From NCBI RefSeq assembly GCF_019097595.1, contig NC_080732.1, forward strand, positions 4,844,354-4,908,353: a stretch of 64,000 bases of DNA, given 5' to 3'. Origin of the DNA: Hemibagrus wyckioides. Taxonomy: Eukaryota > Chordata > Actinopteri > Siluriformes > Bagridae. The translations under genes were made by a program, and so were the position numbers. This document shows positions 39,553 through 51,229 of the stretch, piece by piece; within the stretch, counting starts at the first letter, position 1; each line of letters begins with the position of its first letter. Under the pieces are notes generated by a model that saw only the letters and a list, made by a program, of their open reading frames with translations, searched no databases and was not told where the DNA came from.

Positions 39553-40489
39553 GTACGGTTGGGCTACTATTTAATACACACATTATTGGATATCAATTTT
39601 TATTTAGTTTATTTCCTGGGAAAGTTCTGTACTCAAGAAACAGTGATGATTTTGGAGCGTGGCCGCTAAGAAAAGTTTCCTGGTTGAAGCTTGTTGAGAA
39701 AAAAATGTTTTATCCTCAAAAATCTCTTCTCTCTAAACGAATCTCTTGATTCGTTTAACACTTAAGTCCATCAATGTGTGTTATTTTATAGTGTTAATTT
39801 CATCATTATTATAGTAAAGCAGAAAAGAACAATAAAAATAAACAAAGGCCTCATTTCACTCATGATTATTCAGGAGTAGGTTCATCTTTCCGCTGGCTAT
39901 ATCTTCTTCCTCTGATGTGTCGATTTCGGCATGTGTGTGTGTGTGTGAGTGTGTGTGTGTGTGTGCGTGAATAGTTCTCACATGCCGAATGTTCGAAATG
40001 GTTAATTCCATTAATTAGTGTAACTCTCTCAGCTCCTTTTGCTTTTAATCTATAACAGTAGCACTTATAGCTACAAGGGAAATCACAGGTTCCTATTAAC
40101 ACATTCATTTTAATATGTTGTCGTTTCCATAGTAACAAGTTACAGAGATTATGCTCTGTATAATCTAAGACGAATAAACATATTGTTTTTAATTGTAAAG
40201 CTTTGTGTTTGGAGAATATTTTAGCATTTATGGATAGAGTCTTCAGTGCCAGGTAACACTCAGAGGACATCTTCAGGACAGACGGAGTTGTGCTTTGTGG
40301 CTTATCAGTGTTTTTTTTAATTAACTTCTGTAGAGAGACATAAAATAGAGGCTAGTGAAAGAATTATAAATGAATAAATAGTATCCTTTAGTAACACATT
40401 TATATTTTTGGCAAATTGCTGTGGTGCACACAAAATAAAACACTTCAGAATATAGTAAAATAATCAACTTTTCTGTACAGATGATCCTA

Positions 40490-40885
40490 CAGACGGTTGT
40501 GGGGAACCTGGAGCCTATCCCAGGGGACAAGGCAGGGGACACACGGGATGGCTTGTCAACCCATTAGATGGCTCAATCTCACATACACTCACATTCACAC
40601 TCTATGGACGATTTGCATTCACATTTACAGGATTTAGCAGACACCGTTATCCTTACATTTTATCTCTTTTTATACAACTGAGCAATTGAGGGTTAAGGGC
40701 CTTGCTCAGAGGCCCAACAGCGGCAGCTTGGTGGACCTTGGAATTCAAATTCACAACCTTCTGAACACCTTAACCACTAAGCTACCACTCTAGAGATGCC
40801 AGTCAGCCTACAACTCATGTCTTTGGACTGGGAAGGAAACTGGAGGAAAACTCCAATGAACAGGAGGAACAAGGCCAATGTGCTA
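40490..40885 (-). mobile_element. SINE interrupted by another SINE
   Basis: 40490-40607 (CCTATCCCAGGGGACAAGGC ... CACACTCTATGGACGA) and 40790-40885 (GAGATGCCAGTCAGCCTACA ... GGAAGGAAACTGGAGG) are the two halves of one reversed SINE of the 42050 family. The intact order elsewhere (11786-12060) is ACACTATGGACAATGTAG followed at once by CAATCAGCCTAC. The middle is a foreign SINE. Confidence 0.7.
40608..40789 (-). mobile_element. Inserted tRNA-SINE of a second family
   Basis: It begins CATTTACAGGATTTAGCAGA and runs through GGGTTAAGGGCCTTGCTCAG to CTTAACCACTAAGCTACCAC. On the minus strand GTGGTAGCTTAGTGGTTAAG supplies an A box, and a degenerate B box (TGAATTTGAATTCC) lies near 40741-40754. Confidence 0.7.
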
Positions 40886-41219
40886 GGAACTACATATCTG
40901 CTATTGTGAAATTCTATTTCAATGCATGTAGCTTCAATAGTGAATTACCCACATGATTACTGTAATCTGTTTGCTCACTTGTAATCACCTTTGAGCAAAC
41001 TAAAACATGTTGATAGCGTTGTTACATTTGTGATTGTAAGAACTGAAAATCCATTAAGATTTTCAACAGGCCCTATGAATTATTTATAATCAAACATGCC
41101 AGGTTGATGAAGCACATAGTTAAGAACAATACTATGTTGGAAAAATGATGAAAGAAAATGGAAGTTATTAGGTTTCCTTTTTGTCTCGTATACACTTAGC
41201 TATGTTTATTCTGTGTGCT

Positions 41220-41830
41220 GCCAGTCTGCTTGTGGCACATTCAAGGTCAGTGAAGTTTCCTGGGATGCAATGGAGCGAAACATATATTAGTTTACCCAGG
41301 GCTCCATCACATATTGATTCACTGGTATAACTGAAACCGTTTCCCCCTTTAATAAATGGAGCCCTCAGGCTTTTGGCTAGACTTTGTTCTTTTGGTGGTA
41401 AATATTTGGCTCCCCGAAAATCTGAGAGGCCTCATAGCCCAGGTAATTTCCTGAAGCTATAGAGAATCACTATACAGCATTAATATCAGAAAAAAAAAAG
41501 TATAAAATTTAGGTAGCGCAGCCTGAAGCAATCTTCTGTACTGTAATTCTTTCACACTTTTCTGCAGGAAGGTAAATATGTAGAGTAGTGGTCTTGTGCT
41601 TTGCTGCTGAAGTTGCTGCTGAAGGGACAGAAACGGCACAATCGGTTTCGGTTATGCTCTCTTTCAGATTTTTTTTCTCTTTACGGTTGGTGATGTTTGC
41701 AGGGAAGCAATACAGTGTAATACATATTAGTTTACCCAAGTGCTCTAAAACATATTGATTCATTCGTATAGCTGAAACATGCCCCCTCTTTATTAACAGC
41801 CCTCCAGATTTAGGCTTTTAGCCTTTTTTG
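41220..41830. repeat. Locally duplicated segment of about 120 bp
   Basis: The block around 41270-41375 (CATATATTAGTTTACCCAGG, ACATATTGATTCACTGGTAT, GCCCTCAGGCTTTT) recurs at about 41720-41815 (ACATATTAGTTTACCCAAGT, ACATATTGATTCATTCGTAT, GCCCTCCAGATTTAGGCTTT). The two are in the same orientation, about 450 bp apart. Confidence 0.7.
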
Positions 41831-42049
41831 TTTTATTTAGTCTTTTAGCTTTTAGTGTTTGATACACGCTTATACTTACTTATATAATTTAAATTGAATT
41901 GAATGTTAAAACTAGTTCTCTTTTGCTTTTATTTTGAATGCCATTTTGAATGCACAGAAGTGGTCTCCACTTTTAACTCACCAGCTTGGTGGAGGTCAAA
42001 GAAGATAAATAAGATAATATGGCTATGAATAAGAACTGCATGCTAAATA

Positions 42050-42345
42050 AATCATGGCTTGGTGATTAGCATGTTTGCCTCACAGCTCCAGTGATGGGGG
42101 TTTGATTCCTGCATCCACATTGTGTGCATGTTTTCGCCATGCTTCGGGGTTTTCCTCCCTGTCCCAAGACATGCTTTGTAGGCTGATTAGCATCTGAAAA
42201 TTGCCTGTAGTGATTGCGCCCTGTTATAGATTAGCATCCTATCATGGTGTTCCCCTGCTTGTACCCTGAGTCTTCAAGGATAGACTCAAGGTTCTCTGTG
42301 ACTCATTAGGATAAGCGGGATGGATGGATGGATGGATGGATAGAT
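42050..42345 (+). mobile_element. tRNA-derived SINE with a GGAT tail
   Basis: A box TGGCTTGGTGA at 42055-42065 and B box GGTTTGATTCC at 42099-42109, correctly spaced for pol III. The body contains GATTGCGCCCTGTTATAGAT and the copy ends in AAGCGGGATGGATGGATGG. Confidence 0.75.
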
Positions 42346-43029
42346 AATATGTGTGGTCTGGGAAGGTATCTACACCGGAATGTTCTAGCATGTCTTTATT
42401 TTCCTTCATGCATGCTGGATGATCTACACTCACTCAAAACAAATCTGATTTTGATACTGAAATACATTTTTAAAAGAATATTAAGATATGTATTTAAAAA
42501 AACAACAAGATTTGAATGAATGCCTTGTTACTTTAGAAGTTTGAAAGCCTGAATTCACTCAACCAAATTACGCATACAGCGTCACTTGCTAACTGCCTGA
42601 TTTCTCTCCACTTTTGCACCTTGACTAGCTCAGTGCTGTGAACAGTTTGGCAGGTTGGCTGTTAACGAGCTTGCACATCTTTTTCTCCAGTTTTCCCCAT
42701 TTCTGTGCCTCTCATTCAGACAAGTCTCAGTAGAAGCAGGTTTCAAAAACACATTAACACCTTAAATTCTCCTCCTTTTTTGTGATTTTCTAAGGTTCTG
42801 AAAGCAGATAAGATGAACACTAAGGAATAGCAATTTTTCAGCAACTGAGAAAATGCCTTAGAGGTTTTGATTACAGATTGCGTTTAATAGTATGCAGTTC
42901 AGAAATCCCAAAATTTAGATCTCTAATAATGTACCAAAGTGATGAACTGAGATAGATTCATTTGAAGTGTCTATATTGCGCTACACTGCAGTGAAAATGC
43001 ATTTCTGCATTTCTACGTTTCCACTTCTA

Positions 43030-43150
43030 ATATCTCTAGGGCTTTTCACACTTAAAAAATCGTTCTAAACTTCGGGTAAGCAGAACCCCGGGTTATCTAG
43101 TTTCACGTTTCACACTTCTCATACATTACCCCGGGGTTTACAATTAATCC
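43030..43150. repeat. Palindrome-rich AACCCCGGGTTA block
   Basis: Self-complementary cores AACCCCGGGTTA (43084-43095) and CCCCGGGG lie between TTTCACACTT repeats. This pattern resembles MITE-like fish repeats with TTTCACACT motifs, but the ends were not defined. Confidence 0.35.
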
Positions 43151-43791
43151 TGGCTCTTCAGAATCTAACATTTTACATTGTAAATTTCTAAATTAAGTAT
43201 TAACCATCTTATTTGCTTATTTGCGCTTTCATTAACCCTGAATGGATAGATACAGCATGAATCGCTTTAGAACTGCTAGTCTGATGCTTTCGTTTCAGTG
43301 AGAAAAAAAAAAGAAAGAAAGGCCTGCTACTAACCTCCCAAGGAGGTATTGTTATTTTATACAGCCATGTATAAATGTATGTCATGTAGTTCGTTAATGT
43401 CCAATTTCCTCTAATTTCTCAGCTTTATGTATTTCCCACTCGTTATGATACGCTCTTGTTCTTAAAAAGTATTAATTTGCCACCTGACGCTAACTACGCT
43501 AACTATCGATCTGTTAAGTGTTGCTAAGTTGCAAGTCTTTACAGTCTAACACTGCACCACATCATTACACACGTTTTGATAAGCTCGGGGGGCAAACGGT
43601 AATAATTTTGTAATAGAAATATGCTGAATATTCTGCTGAATTAGTCTAATCAGGAATAATACTGTAAATAATGTAATAAATAATAGCGTAACTTACCAGA
43701 CAGTTGTCAGTGTGCCATTCGGGTCACGGCACCAAGTTGTTGTAAATTCAGCAAAGATGAGTAAAGAAAACTGTGTTCGTTTGCATACATC

Positions 43792-44067
43792 CAGGGGCAG
43801 AATTAATGATTTGGGGGCCCTAAGCAATTTCAGGTATGGGAATCTCGCGTATGTGCAGTATGATAGGAACGTTCCACTATTCATGAATCATGGGGGGGGA
43901 AAGATGTAATAAAATCTTAATGGTCATAGACAGACTATACAATATATGATAGAATAGTAATAAGTACTATAAAATTTATATAGGCTTCTTGGTATTGGTC
44001 GGGGCTCCCTAATTCCCCAGGGCCCTAAGCGGCTGCTCACCTCGCTTATTGTTTAAGTCCACCCCTG
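43792..44067. mobile_element. hAT-type MITE with perfect 8-bp target duplication
   Basis: The 276-bp element is flanked by identical CATACATC copies (43784-43791 and 44068-44075). It begins CAGGGGCAGAATTAAT and its other end, read in reverse complement, begins CAGGGGTGGACTTAAA. An 8-bp duplication and CAGGGG ends are the hallmarks of the hAT superfamily. There is no transposase. Confidence 0.9.
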
Positions 44068-45959
44068 CATACATCTAATATCTGTAGATCAGCTTTTTCA
44101 CCAGTTCAAGTACAATTTCAGACACAGTACCATTTCAACCTTGCCGAATTACTGTACACAGCATGGGCACAGCACCCCTAACACACACACACACCATTCA
44201 ATCTCTGTTTGCGAAAGATCGCGGGTCATTTCAGTAAATCAACAGCTGCCAAGAATATAATGTAACAATTTCCAGTGCTGAGGATTTTGCTATATGAAAT
44301 TACTCCATGTATCTCACTTCCTGCTTTTGTGGTGTGTGTCACTGGTTGCATCATTACCCAGAAGCCCAATGTTTCCTTTGTGTTCTTTTAACACAAAGTT
44401 ACACTATGCATCATGGTTGCATTTCTGTTCAGCGTGTGAAAGGAAATGGAATCACAAATTGAATTGTTTTTTTTTATTGTGCTCGTAGCCTCTGTAGTGC
44501 CTTTAACGCCAGCTTTGTACTGTAGCGGCTCGCCTACATGCTTTCGGAGTAGAGAAGAATACACAGGAAGCGGTTTCTGATCGACTGACTAGATCTGGAT
44601 AGAATGAAGTGCAATGGGTGTTTTCTCTGACCGATGGTTCCTTATGCATTTTTTTTTTTTTTTTGGTTCACAAAATCCGTGTAGTAAATTACTTGAAAAG
44701 GCCATTTGGTTGGACAAAAGAAATGTAATGGGAATCACTGTATTTATTTCCTTTATTTTTTGTATTTTTTCCACTTTATGTAAAAAAAAAAGCCCTACAA
44801 AAATATATAATATTGACTCTTGAAGTCTCTAGATATAATGCACTGTTAAATTCTCACTTCTGATTGATCAGCAGCTCTGACAGCAGTTTTCCCTACAAGG
44901 CAAATAGATCCCAGATTTTATATTTATACTCTTCATAGTCTCTTTTGTAACAACTCAACTAAAAAAAAAAATTATAAATGGATTATTTAACCCATTTTTT
45001 TTTTTTACCTGTACACTTGTGTTTATTCTGCTGGCAGAATGGAAATCGTCTTATCAGACATTTTCAATCAGTATAAACAAGTGAATAATTTTCTGGCTGC
45101 AAGTCTGATATAAAATGAGTCAGGGCTTTCAGTGTGGTTTTGCTGCTGCTGGATAACCTTACACAGAATTTCAGTGGTCGAAGATAAACACCTTCAAATT
45201 TTAGCTGCTTATGGACAAGTACTTAGGCCGTCTCAGAGAGCAGAAATGGGTCTGATATCAACATTTACAGAAATATTTGCGTGCGTTGTGGTTGGAACGT
45301 TTCTATGAAAATATTGCCCCTAGTTGGCTAGGGAAAAACAGAAATACCTACAAATTCTTGAAGTGCTGAGTGTCTACTTTCATATTAGCTTCATATTAAC
45401 AACCACTGCGGAGTGAGACATGATGAAGAGATTCAGTATTGAAAATGGACACAACAAAACGGGAGGAGATTCCATTTGTTTGGCCTCTGGGAAAAAGAGT
45501 AAAAAAGAGAAAAAGTGTGTAAGCTTTCTATATGAAAGGACAATAAGTTTATTTCTGGAAGGAATCTCCAGGCAGAACTGTGTTGTGTTTTGGACTGTGA
45601 TCCTAAATTTATTTATTTATTTATTTTTTTAATCCACGGCTGAATGGATTGCATGACAATGAAAACATCTTGAGCTGTGGCTCTACACTTGCCGCGATTC
45701 TTCATTTTACTGAATGTAATTACAATATGGAGTGCAATATTACTGTTTTCTTTCTTTCTCTTTTATATGTGCATGCTTGCTAAATCCAGCCTGTACACTG
45801 AAAATCACGAGCAGATCTCATTGCAATCTCATAAGTATTGTGCTGTTTGCACTGAGCGCGTGTATTATCATTAGTTTCCTGTTTAATGGGCTAGCAGTGA
45901 GCAGACTCCAAAGATTGTGTCTAGCTAAATGGGACACAAACCATACAGAGTTTGAGTGA

Positions 45960-46000
45960 AATGGATGGAAGGATGGATGGATGGATGGATGGATGCATGG
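45960..46000. repeat. (GGAT)n microsatellite
   Basis: About nine GGAT units, possibly a residual SINE tail. Confidence 0.85.
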
Positions 46001-46094
46001 AGAGACTGAATACAGTGTACTGTATCACTACCAACATCAGACACATTTCTCAACCTTAATAGTGTGCCAGGTGTTGTGAACTGGACTGTGTCCT

Positions 46095-46908
46095 GTAGAC
46101 AGAGAGGAAGAGAGAGTGAGAGAGATACAGAGAGAGAAACAGAAACAGAGAGACACACAGAGAAAGAGAGAGTGGGAGAAACAGAGAGTGAGAAAGACAG
46201 AGCAAGAAACAGAAACAGAGAGAGATAGAGAGAGAAAGAGAAGGAAAGGAAATGGAATGAAAGAGAGAGAAATAGAGAGACACACAGAGAAAGAGAGAGA
46301 CAGAGAGAGAGAGAAGGACGGAAGAGGGAGAGGGAGAAACAGAGAGTGAGAAAGAGAGAGAGAAGGAAAGGAAATGGAATGAAAGAGAGAGAAATAGAGA
46401 GTGAGAGAGGGGGGGGATAGAGAGAAAAGGAATGGAGAGAGAGATACAGAAACAGTGAGAGAAACAGAGAGACACAAAGAGAAAGAGACAGTGAGAGAGA
46501 GAGGTGATAGAGAGAAAAGAAATGGAGAGATAGCAAGTGAGAGAAACAGAGAGGGAGAGAGATAGAGAGAGAGAGACAGAGAGATAGACAAAGAGAAGGA
46601 AAGGAAATTAAGTGAAAGCAAGAGAAATAGAGAGTGAGAGAGGGAGGGGGGGTAGCGAGAAAAGGAATGGATAGAGAGAAACAGAAACAAAGAGAGACAG
46701 AGAGAGTGAGAGAAACAGAGAGACACAAAAACAGAGAGAGAGACAGAGATATGGAAAGGAAATGGAATGAGAGAGAGAAAAATAAAGAGTGGGGGGGGTA
46801 GAGAGAAAAGGAATGGAGAGATAGCAAGAGAGAGAAACAGAGAGGGAGAGAGAGATAGAGAGAGAGAAAGAGAGAGAAATAGAGTGTGGGGGGGGAGAAG
46901 GGAGAGGG

Positions 46909-46945
<37 letters not shown>

Positions 46946-46985
46946 ACAGAAACAGAGAGTGAGAGAGAGAGAGAGAGAGAGATTA
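46095..46985. repeat. Purine-rich GA tract of about 0.9 kb
   Basis: The plus strand is nearly all A and G, built of GAGAGA, GAAAGAG, GAAACAGAGAG and ACACAGAGAAAGAG motifs. Higher-order units recur, for example GGAAAGGAAATGGAATGAAAG near 46233 and 46363, and TAGAGAGAAAAGGAATGGAG at about 46418 and 46798. The 355- and 320-residue Ser/Leu-rich minus-strand frames are translations of this repeat. Confidence 0.95.
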
Positions 46986-47629
46986 AAACCAAAGGTCACT
47001 CAATCTTTTGCATGGGCAAATTCACCCAGCTTTAGAGAGTTAATGTCTTTTCATTTCATTTTTTAAACATTAATAATAAAAAAGAAAAAAAAAACAAATG
47101 AGAGATGTCCCACACTGGCTGTCATTATGTTCCAGTGGCTCAGGTGTAAATAACACTAATGAAAAATGATCACGATTTAGCGCTTAGAGCCATCAAATGA
47201 GCTCGGAACCCTTTCAGCAGCCTTTCAGTCGTGATTGAGATTCAAAAAGCATCTTGTAATTTGCTGCTCATCAACCCATTGACCCGCCTGACGGAGTTAC
47301 CAGTCTGAGCCGAGCGGGGTTTTTTTTTTTCTCTCATAAAGCTCCACTTAATAAAGCATTATACTTGAATAATACCAGATGAATCTCTACTTATATTTAT
47401 TATAAAATGTGCAGTTCTACAAGTGGGGAGAAATGTGGATAAATTAAACATATTTCTGATAGAAAGAATAATTTAAGCATTGCTATTGTCACAATTTACC
47501 TAATTCAGATTAGATTAGCAGCATTGTACGTCCACACAATTCAGTAGTCTCTGTGTTTTGTACTAAAATCAATTTTCTTGCTGTATTCTGGAAAACATTC
47601 TGGATGGAGATTTGGTGTTTGTGTATAAA

Positions 47630-48156
47630 ATTCAGCAGTGTGTCAGACACCTGAGCAGTGAGAGGTGACGTGAATAACACTGATGATCCTCATCATGGCA
47701 CCTGTTAGTGGGTGGGATATATTAGGCAGCAAGTGAACATTTTGTCCTCAAAGTTGATGTGTTAGAAGCAGGAAAAATGGACAAGTGTAAGGATTTGAGT
47801 GAGTTTGATGAAGGGACAAATTGTGATGGATAGACGACTGGATCAGAGCATCTCCAAAACTGCAGCTCTTGTGGGGTGTTCCCGGTCTGCAGTGGTCAGT
47901 ATCTATCAAAAGTGGTCCAAGGAAGGAACAGTGGGGAACCTCAAAGCTCATGGGCGGCCAAGGCTCATTGACGTACGTGGGGAGTGAAGGCTGGCCCGTG
48001 TGATCCGATCCAACAGACGTGCTACTGTTGCTGAAACTGCTGAAGAAGTTAATAGAAAGGTGTAAGAATACACGGGTCAGGGCTGTTTTGGGAGCAAAAG
48101 TGGGACCAACACAATATTAGGCGGGTGGTCATAATGTTATGCCTGGTCAGTGCATA
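47630..48156 (+). mobile_element. Tc1-like remnant, plus orientation
   Basis: The plus strand reads [20 protein letters not shown] and [20 protein letters not shown], a Tc1 transposase N-terminal helix-turn-helix. The frame is then lost. The right end carries the inverted-repeat motif ATAATGTTATGCCTG at 48131-48145. The left end has lost that motif. It is a homologue of the reversed copy at 60370-60858 and ends about 140 bp before exon 9. Confidence 0.8.
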
Positions 48157-48294
48157 TACGCATCATATCATCTGAGATGAAGGAGAAGCAGTGTGTTGCT
48201 CTTCGCCATGGATCACGTGACTCTACTCTCTACTCCAGTTGGTGTTGCTCGCTAACCTTGTTTCACATCCTTCTTGTTATTCTTATCGTTACAG

Positions 48295-48444
48295 GGTCAG
48301 GGCTGAATGATGGAGAATGGCATGATGTTCGCTTCATGGCCAAAGACAACTTCGCCATGCTGACAATCGACGGAGATGAAGCCTCCGCTGTGAAGACCAA
48401 CACACCCATTCAGATCACCACTGGAGGAACGTACCACTTTGGAG
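48295..48444 (+). CDS. cntnap2: cntnap2 exon 9: middle of laminin-G 2
   Basis: The exon is 150 bp, phase 1 to phase 1, the same length as in human. The acceptor is TTACAG and the donor is GAG|GTGAGT. The translation is [18 protein letters not shown], then [15 protein letters not shown] and [17 protein letters not shown] is the typical LamG central motif. The exon stands alone between an 8.7-kb and a 5.6-kb intron. It lies about 140 bp downstream of a Tc1 remnant and is symmetric, so skipping would keep the frame. Confidence 0.96.
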
Positions 48445-49104
48445 GTGAGTGATGAATTAAGCGAGACTTGATCTTGCTAACAAGCTGCAAAATGAAAATG
48501 TGCTATTAATTTGCACTGCTTTAACACATTAAAAAAGATGAAGCAAGTAAAACAGTGAAACAGTGAAAACAGTGACATCTTTCTCTGATATTCGGAGCTG
48601 AAATGCACAAAGGCCTGCTTTCTAACTATAGCTCTGCGTAAAGGTTTTAGACTACTAAAAAATTGATTTATTTAATCATGCAATTTTATTCAGGAAATAA
48701 GAACTTGGGCCAGAATGTACAAAAAGCCTCAAAAATAGTAAAGAAATCCATTTAATACTGGAAATATTAGGCATAAATCTAGATTTGAGTTTGGTTGACT
48801 TACTTATGAGGTGTAAATCTTCCTAGAGCAATTCTTAAGCTAAGAGAAGGACATAAGTCCAGGAGATGGTTTCCATATTTGTGTTGAAGTTTTGATGGCT
48901 TGTGTTTGTTTTTGTTTCTTTTTAAGTCCCTGTCTTGTCATTCATTTGTTGTCTGTTTTTATTGTGTTAAATTTGTTAACTAACAAATTAATTTGTTTAT
49001 TTTACCCATGTTTTGTCAGTATTCTTATTTATTTATTTAGGGTTTTTTGTTTGTTATTTTTTTGTGGTGGTTATTGTTGTTAATTTTTTCATTTTTTAAT
49101 TCAT

Positions 49105-49248
49105 GATTTAATTTTATTTTATTATTTTTTATTCATGATTTTATTTTATTTAATTTTATTTAATTTAATTTTATTTAATTTTATTTTATTTTATTTTATT
49201 TTATTTTATTTTATTTAATTTTATTTTATTTTATTTTATTTTATTTTT
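49105..49248. repeat. (TTTTA)n array
   Basis: TTTTA and TTTAATTTTA units cover about 140 bp, with a purer stretch at 49175-49245. Confidence 0.9.
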
Positions 49249-50509
49249 CAAACCACATTGTTTCAGTTTTTGATCTTCAGTAGTGTGTTGTGGATTTCCA
49301 TGTATACCTTTGTTCTGACTGTTGCTTTGAAAATAAAAAGCACAACACTACTGCTACTACTACTACTACTACTAACGTCTCAGTGATAATGGATTTAATG
49401 CCATTGCCACTGGAGACATCCGTTACTAAGGGGTACATACAAGATTTAGCCTGATTAAGAGAATTAGGTTCTTTATCTGACTTGTCCGGATATGAAAAGC
49501 GTTTGCTGTGAGATGCTGGAGGTGATTAATGACTCTTACCCTCAGAGCCAGTTCTGAATTAGAAAAAAATTCCATACCTGGTTATATGATTTAGAAAATT
49601 AAACGATGGCAGAGACAAGTGAAAAGGACTATCATCTCTCTGTATAAGAGGAGATTGTATAAAAAACTCATTAAAAAGTTTGTTTATATTGACTTTGCCA
49701 TGGCTGGTTCTGTGCCCACTCTTTCTGAGAGTTTAGGAGGCAGATGATCATTAATCAGTCCGATTAACTTTCAGTCAAACGCTTGGTGTCCACATACAGC
49801 CAAGTTCTTTTTATCAGTCTCATTTATTGTGCATTTACACGCTGATCGTACATTCACACACGGCAGCCCGTAAAACGCCTCACTGCCTTCTCCTCTACAC
49901 ACTCCTGACGCACAGTCATAATTATCAATCGATAATCCTCCTTCCATCTCTGTTTTCTCAACTCAGGCCTGATAGATTTGCTCGCTAATTTGTTTACAAC
50001 TGATTTCTTTTCCTCCCTTTTCTGAAAATGTAAAGAGCTCCATTTGTCCTTAGACATAATGAAATAACTCTACAACTTTCAGATAAATGTATCAGGGTTG
50101 CCTGTTCCGCAAGAAATAAACGTCTCCATTTCATCTCTGCGGGAGATCCACTCTAGTTAATAATTAGATACGTTACTTATAGAGTTATTTACAGCGCAGA
50201 AAGGAAATTGACTTAGCAGAGCAGTCTAAAGTGAGTGTAACAAAGTGGTAAGCAATCTGTTGAGGCAAACTGTGTTGTGTACTATAAGTAAAAGAGTTCA
50301 TGATAATAACTTATTAATACCAAAATTGGGTACATTTTGTGTGTGAGTGAGGAGCAGAACGAAGACCAGTGCCATGAACTGACATGAATCCTAATCTGAG
50401 AATATTTTTTGATGGATAAAGTTTATATGAATTCAGGTTAAAGTGAGGTGTTTATGAGGGTTTGGTCAGCTTACCCTTCAACCCACATCCTGAATTTCCT
50501 TTAAAGGAA

Positions 50510-50625
50510 GTCTGTGGCCTAGTGAACCTGTGTTAATGTAGCCATCGATAGAGACTTTAAAGCATTTTGTACGTAGCTCTGGATAAGAACGTCTGCCAGA
50601 TGTCAGAAATGTAAATGTAAAAGTA
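50510..50625 (+). mobile_element. SINE 3' fragment
   Basis: GTGGCCTAGTGAACCTGTGT and GCTCTGGATAAGAACGTCTG, CCAGATGTCAGAAATGTAAA match the 3' end of a common fish SINE. A second copy lies at 55240-55375. Confidence 0.5.
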
Positions 50626-50902
50626 ATCTCGCCTACATCCTGTACACACATTAAAACTTCATGTCCCTGATTTAGCTTCCTGTGTCTATGTTACATTTAG
50701 AGCACAAAAACAAAATGTTATTTAATAGGATGTGTGAGGTCACATGCTACTTATCATCCCTCAAAATTCACTTAAACCAAATAAGCAGTTATTTAACAAT
50801 TACCTAATGATCAGTAAACAGGACTGTTCCTGCAGGAATATATTATCAGATGTCTATTTTAATGCTTGGCATATTCTCATTCATATATTAACTTGCTTGT
50901 TT

Positions 50903-51034
50903 AATTAATTAATTAATTAATTAATTAATTAATTAATTAATTAATTAATTAATTAATTAATTAATTAATTAATTAATTATATTATATTATATTATATTAT
51001 ATTATATTATATTATATTATATTATATTATATTA
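50903..51034. repeat. (AATT)n followed by (ATATT)n
   Basis: About 19 AATT units pass directly into about 11 ATATT units. AATT is self-complementary. Confidence 0.95.
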
Positions 51035-51114
51035 TTTTATTTTATATTTATTTTGTATTACTTTTCACAATAAAAGGAAAGGTTTGTCAGAATTTATTTA
51101 TTTATTTATTATTT

Positions 51115-51116
51115 CC

Positions 51117-51170
<54 letters not shown>

Positions 51171-51184
51171 TAATATTATTATTA

Positions 51185-51228
<44 letters not shown>

Positions 51229-51229
51229 G
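51115..51229. repeat. (AAT)n-(ATT)n near-perfect inverted repeat
   Basis: About 17 AAT units (51117-51169) are followed after a few bases by about 18 ATT units (51172-51229). The two arms are complementary, allowing a hairpin of about 50 bp in DNA or in the pre-mRNA. Confidence 0.95.

Larger units (their letters stand above)
39553..48294 (+). other. cntnap2: Intron 8 (8742 bp)
   Basis: The largest complete intron here. It holds a (GT)n (39929-39965), a nested SINE pair (40490-40885), a local duplication (41220-41830), a SINE (42050-42345), a hAT MITE (43792-44067), a purine-rich tract (46095-46985) and a Tc1 remnant (47630-48156). Positions 44100-45950 show nothing classifiable. Confidence 0.85.

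Noticed and set aside
45925..46999. 355- and 320-residue minus-strand open frames, Ser/Leu/Phe rich
   Set aside because: They are translations of the (GA)n tract. Dipeptide periodicity explains the absence of stops in several frames at once.
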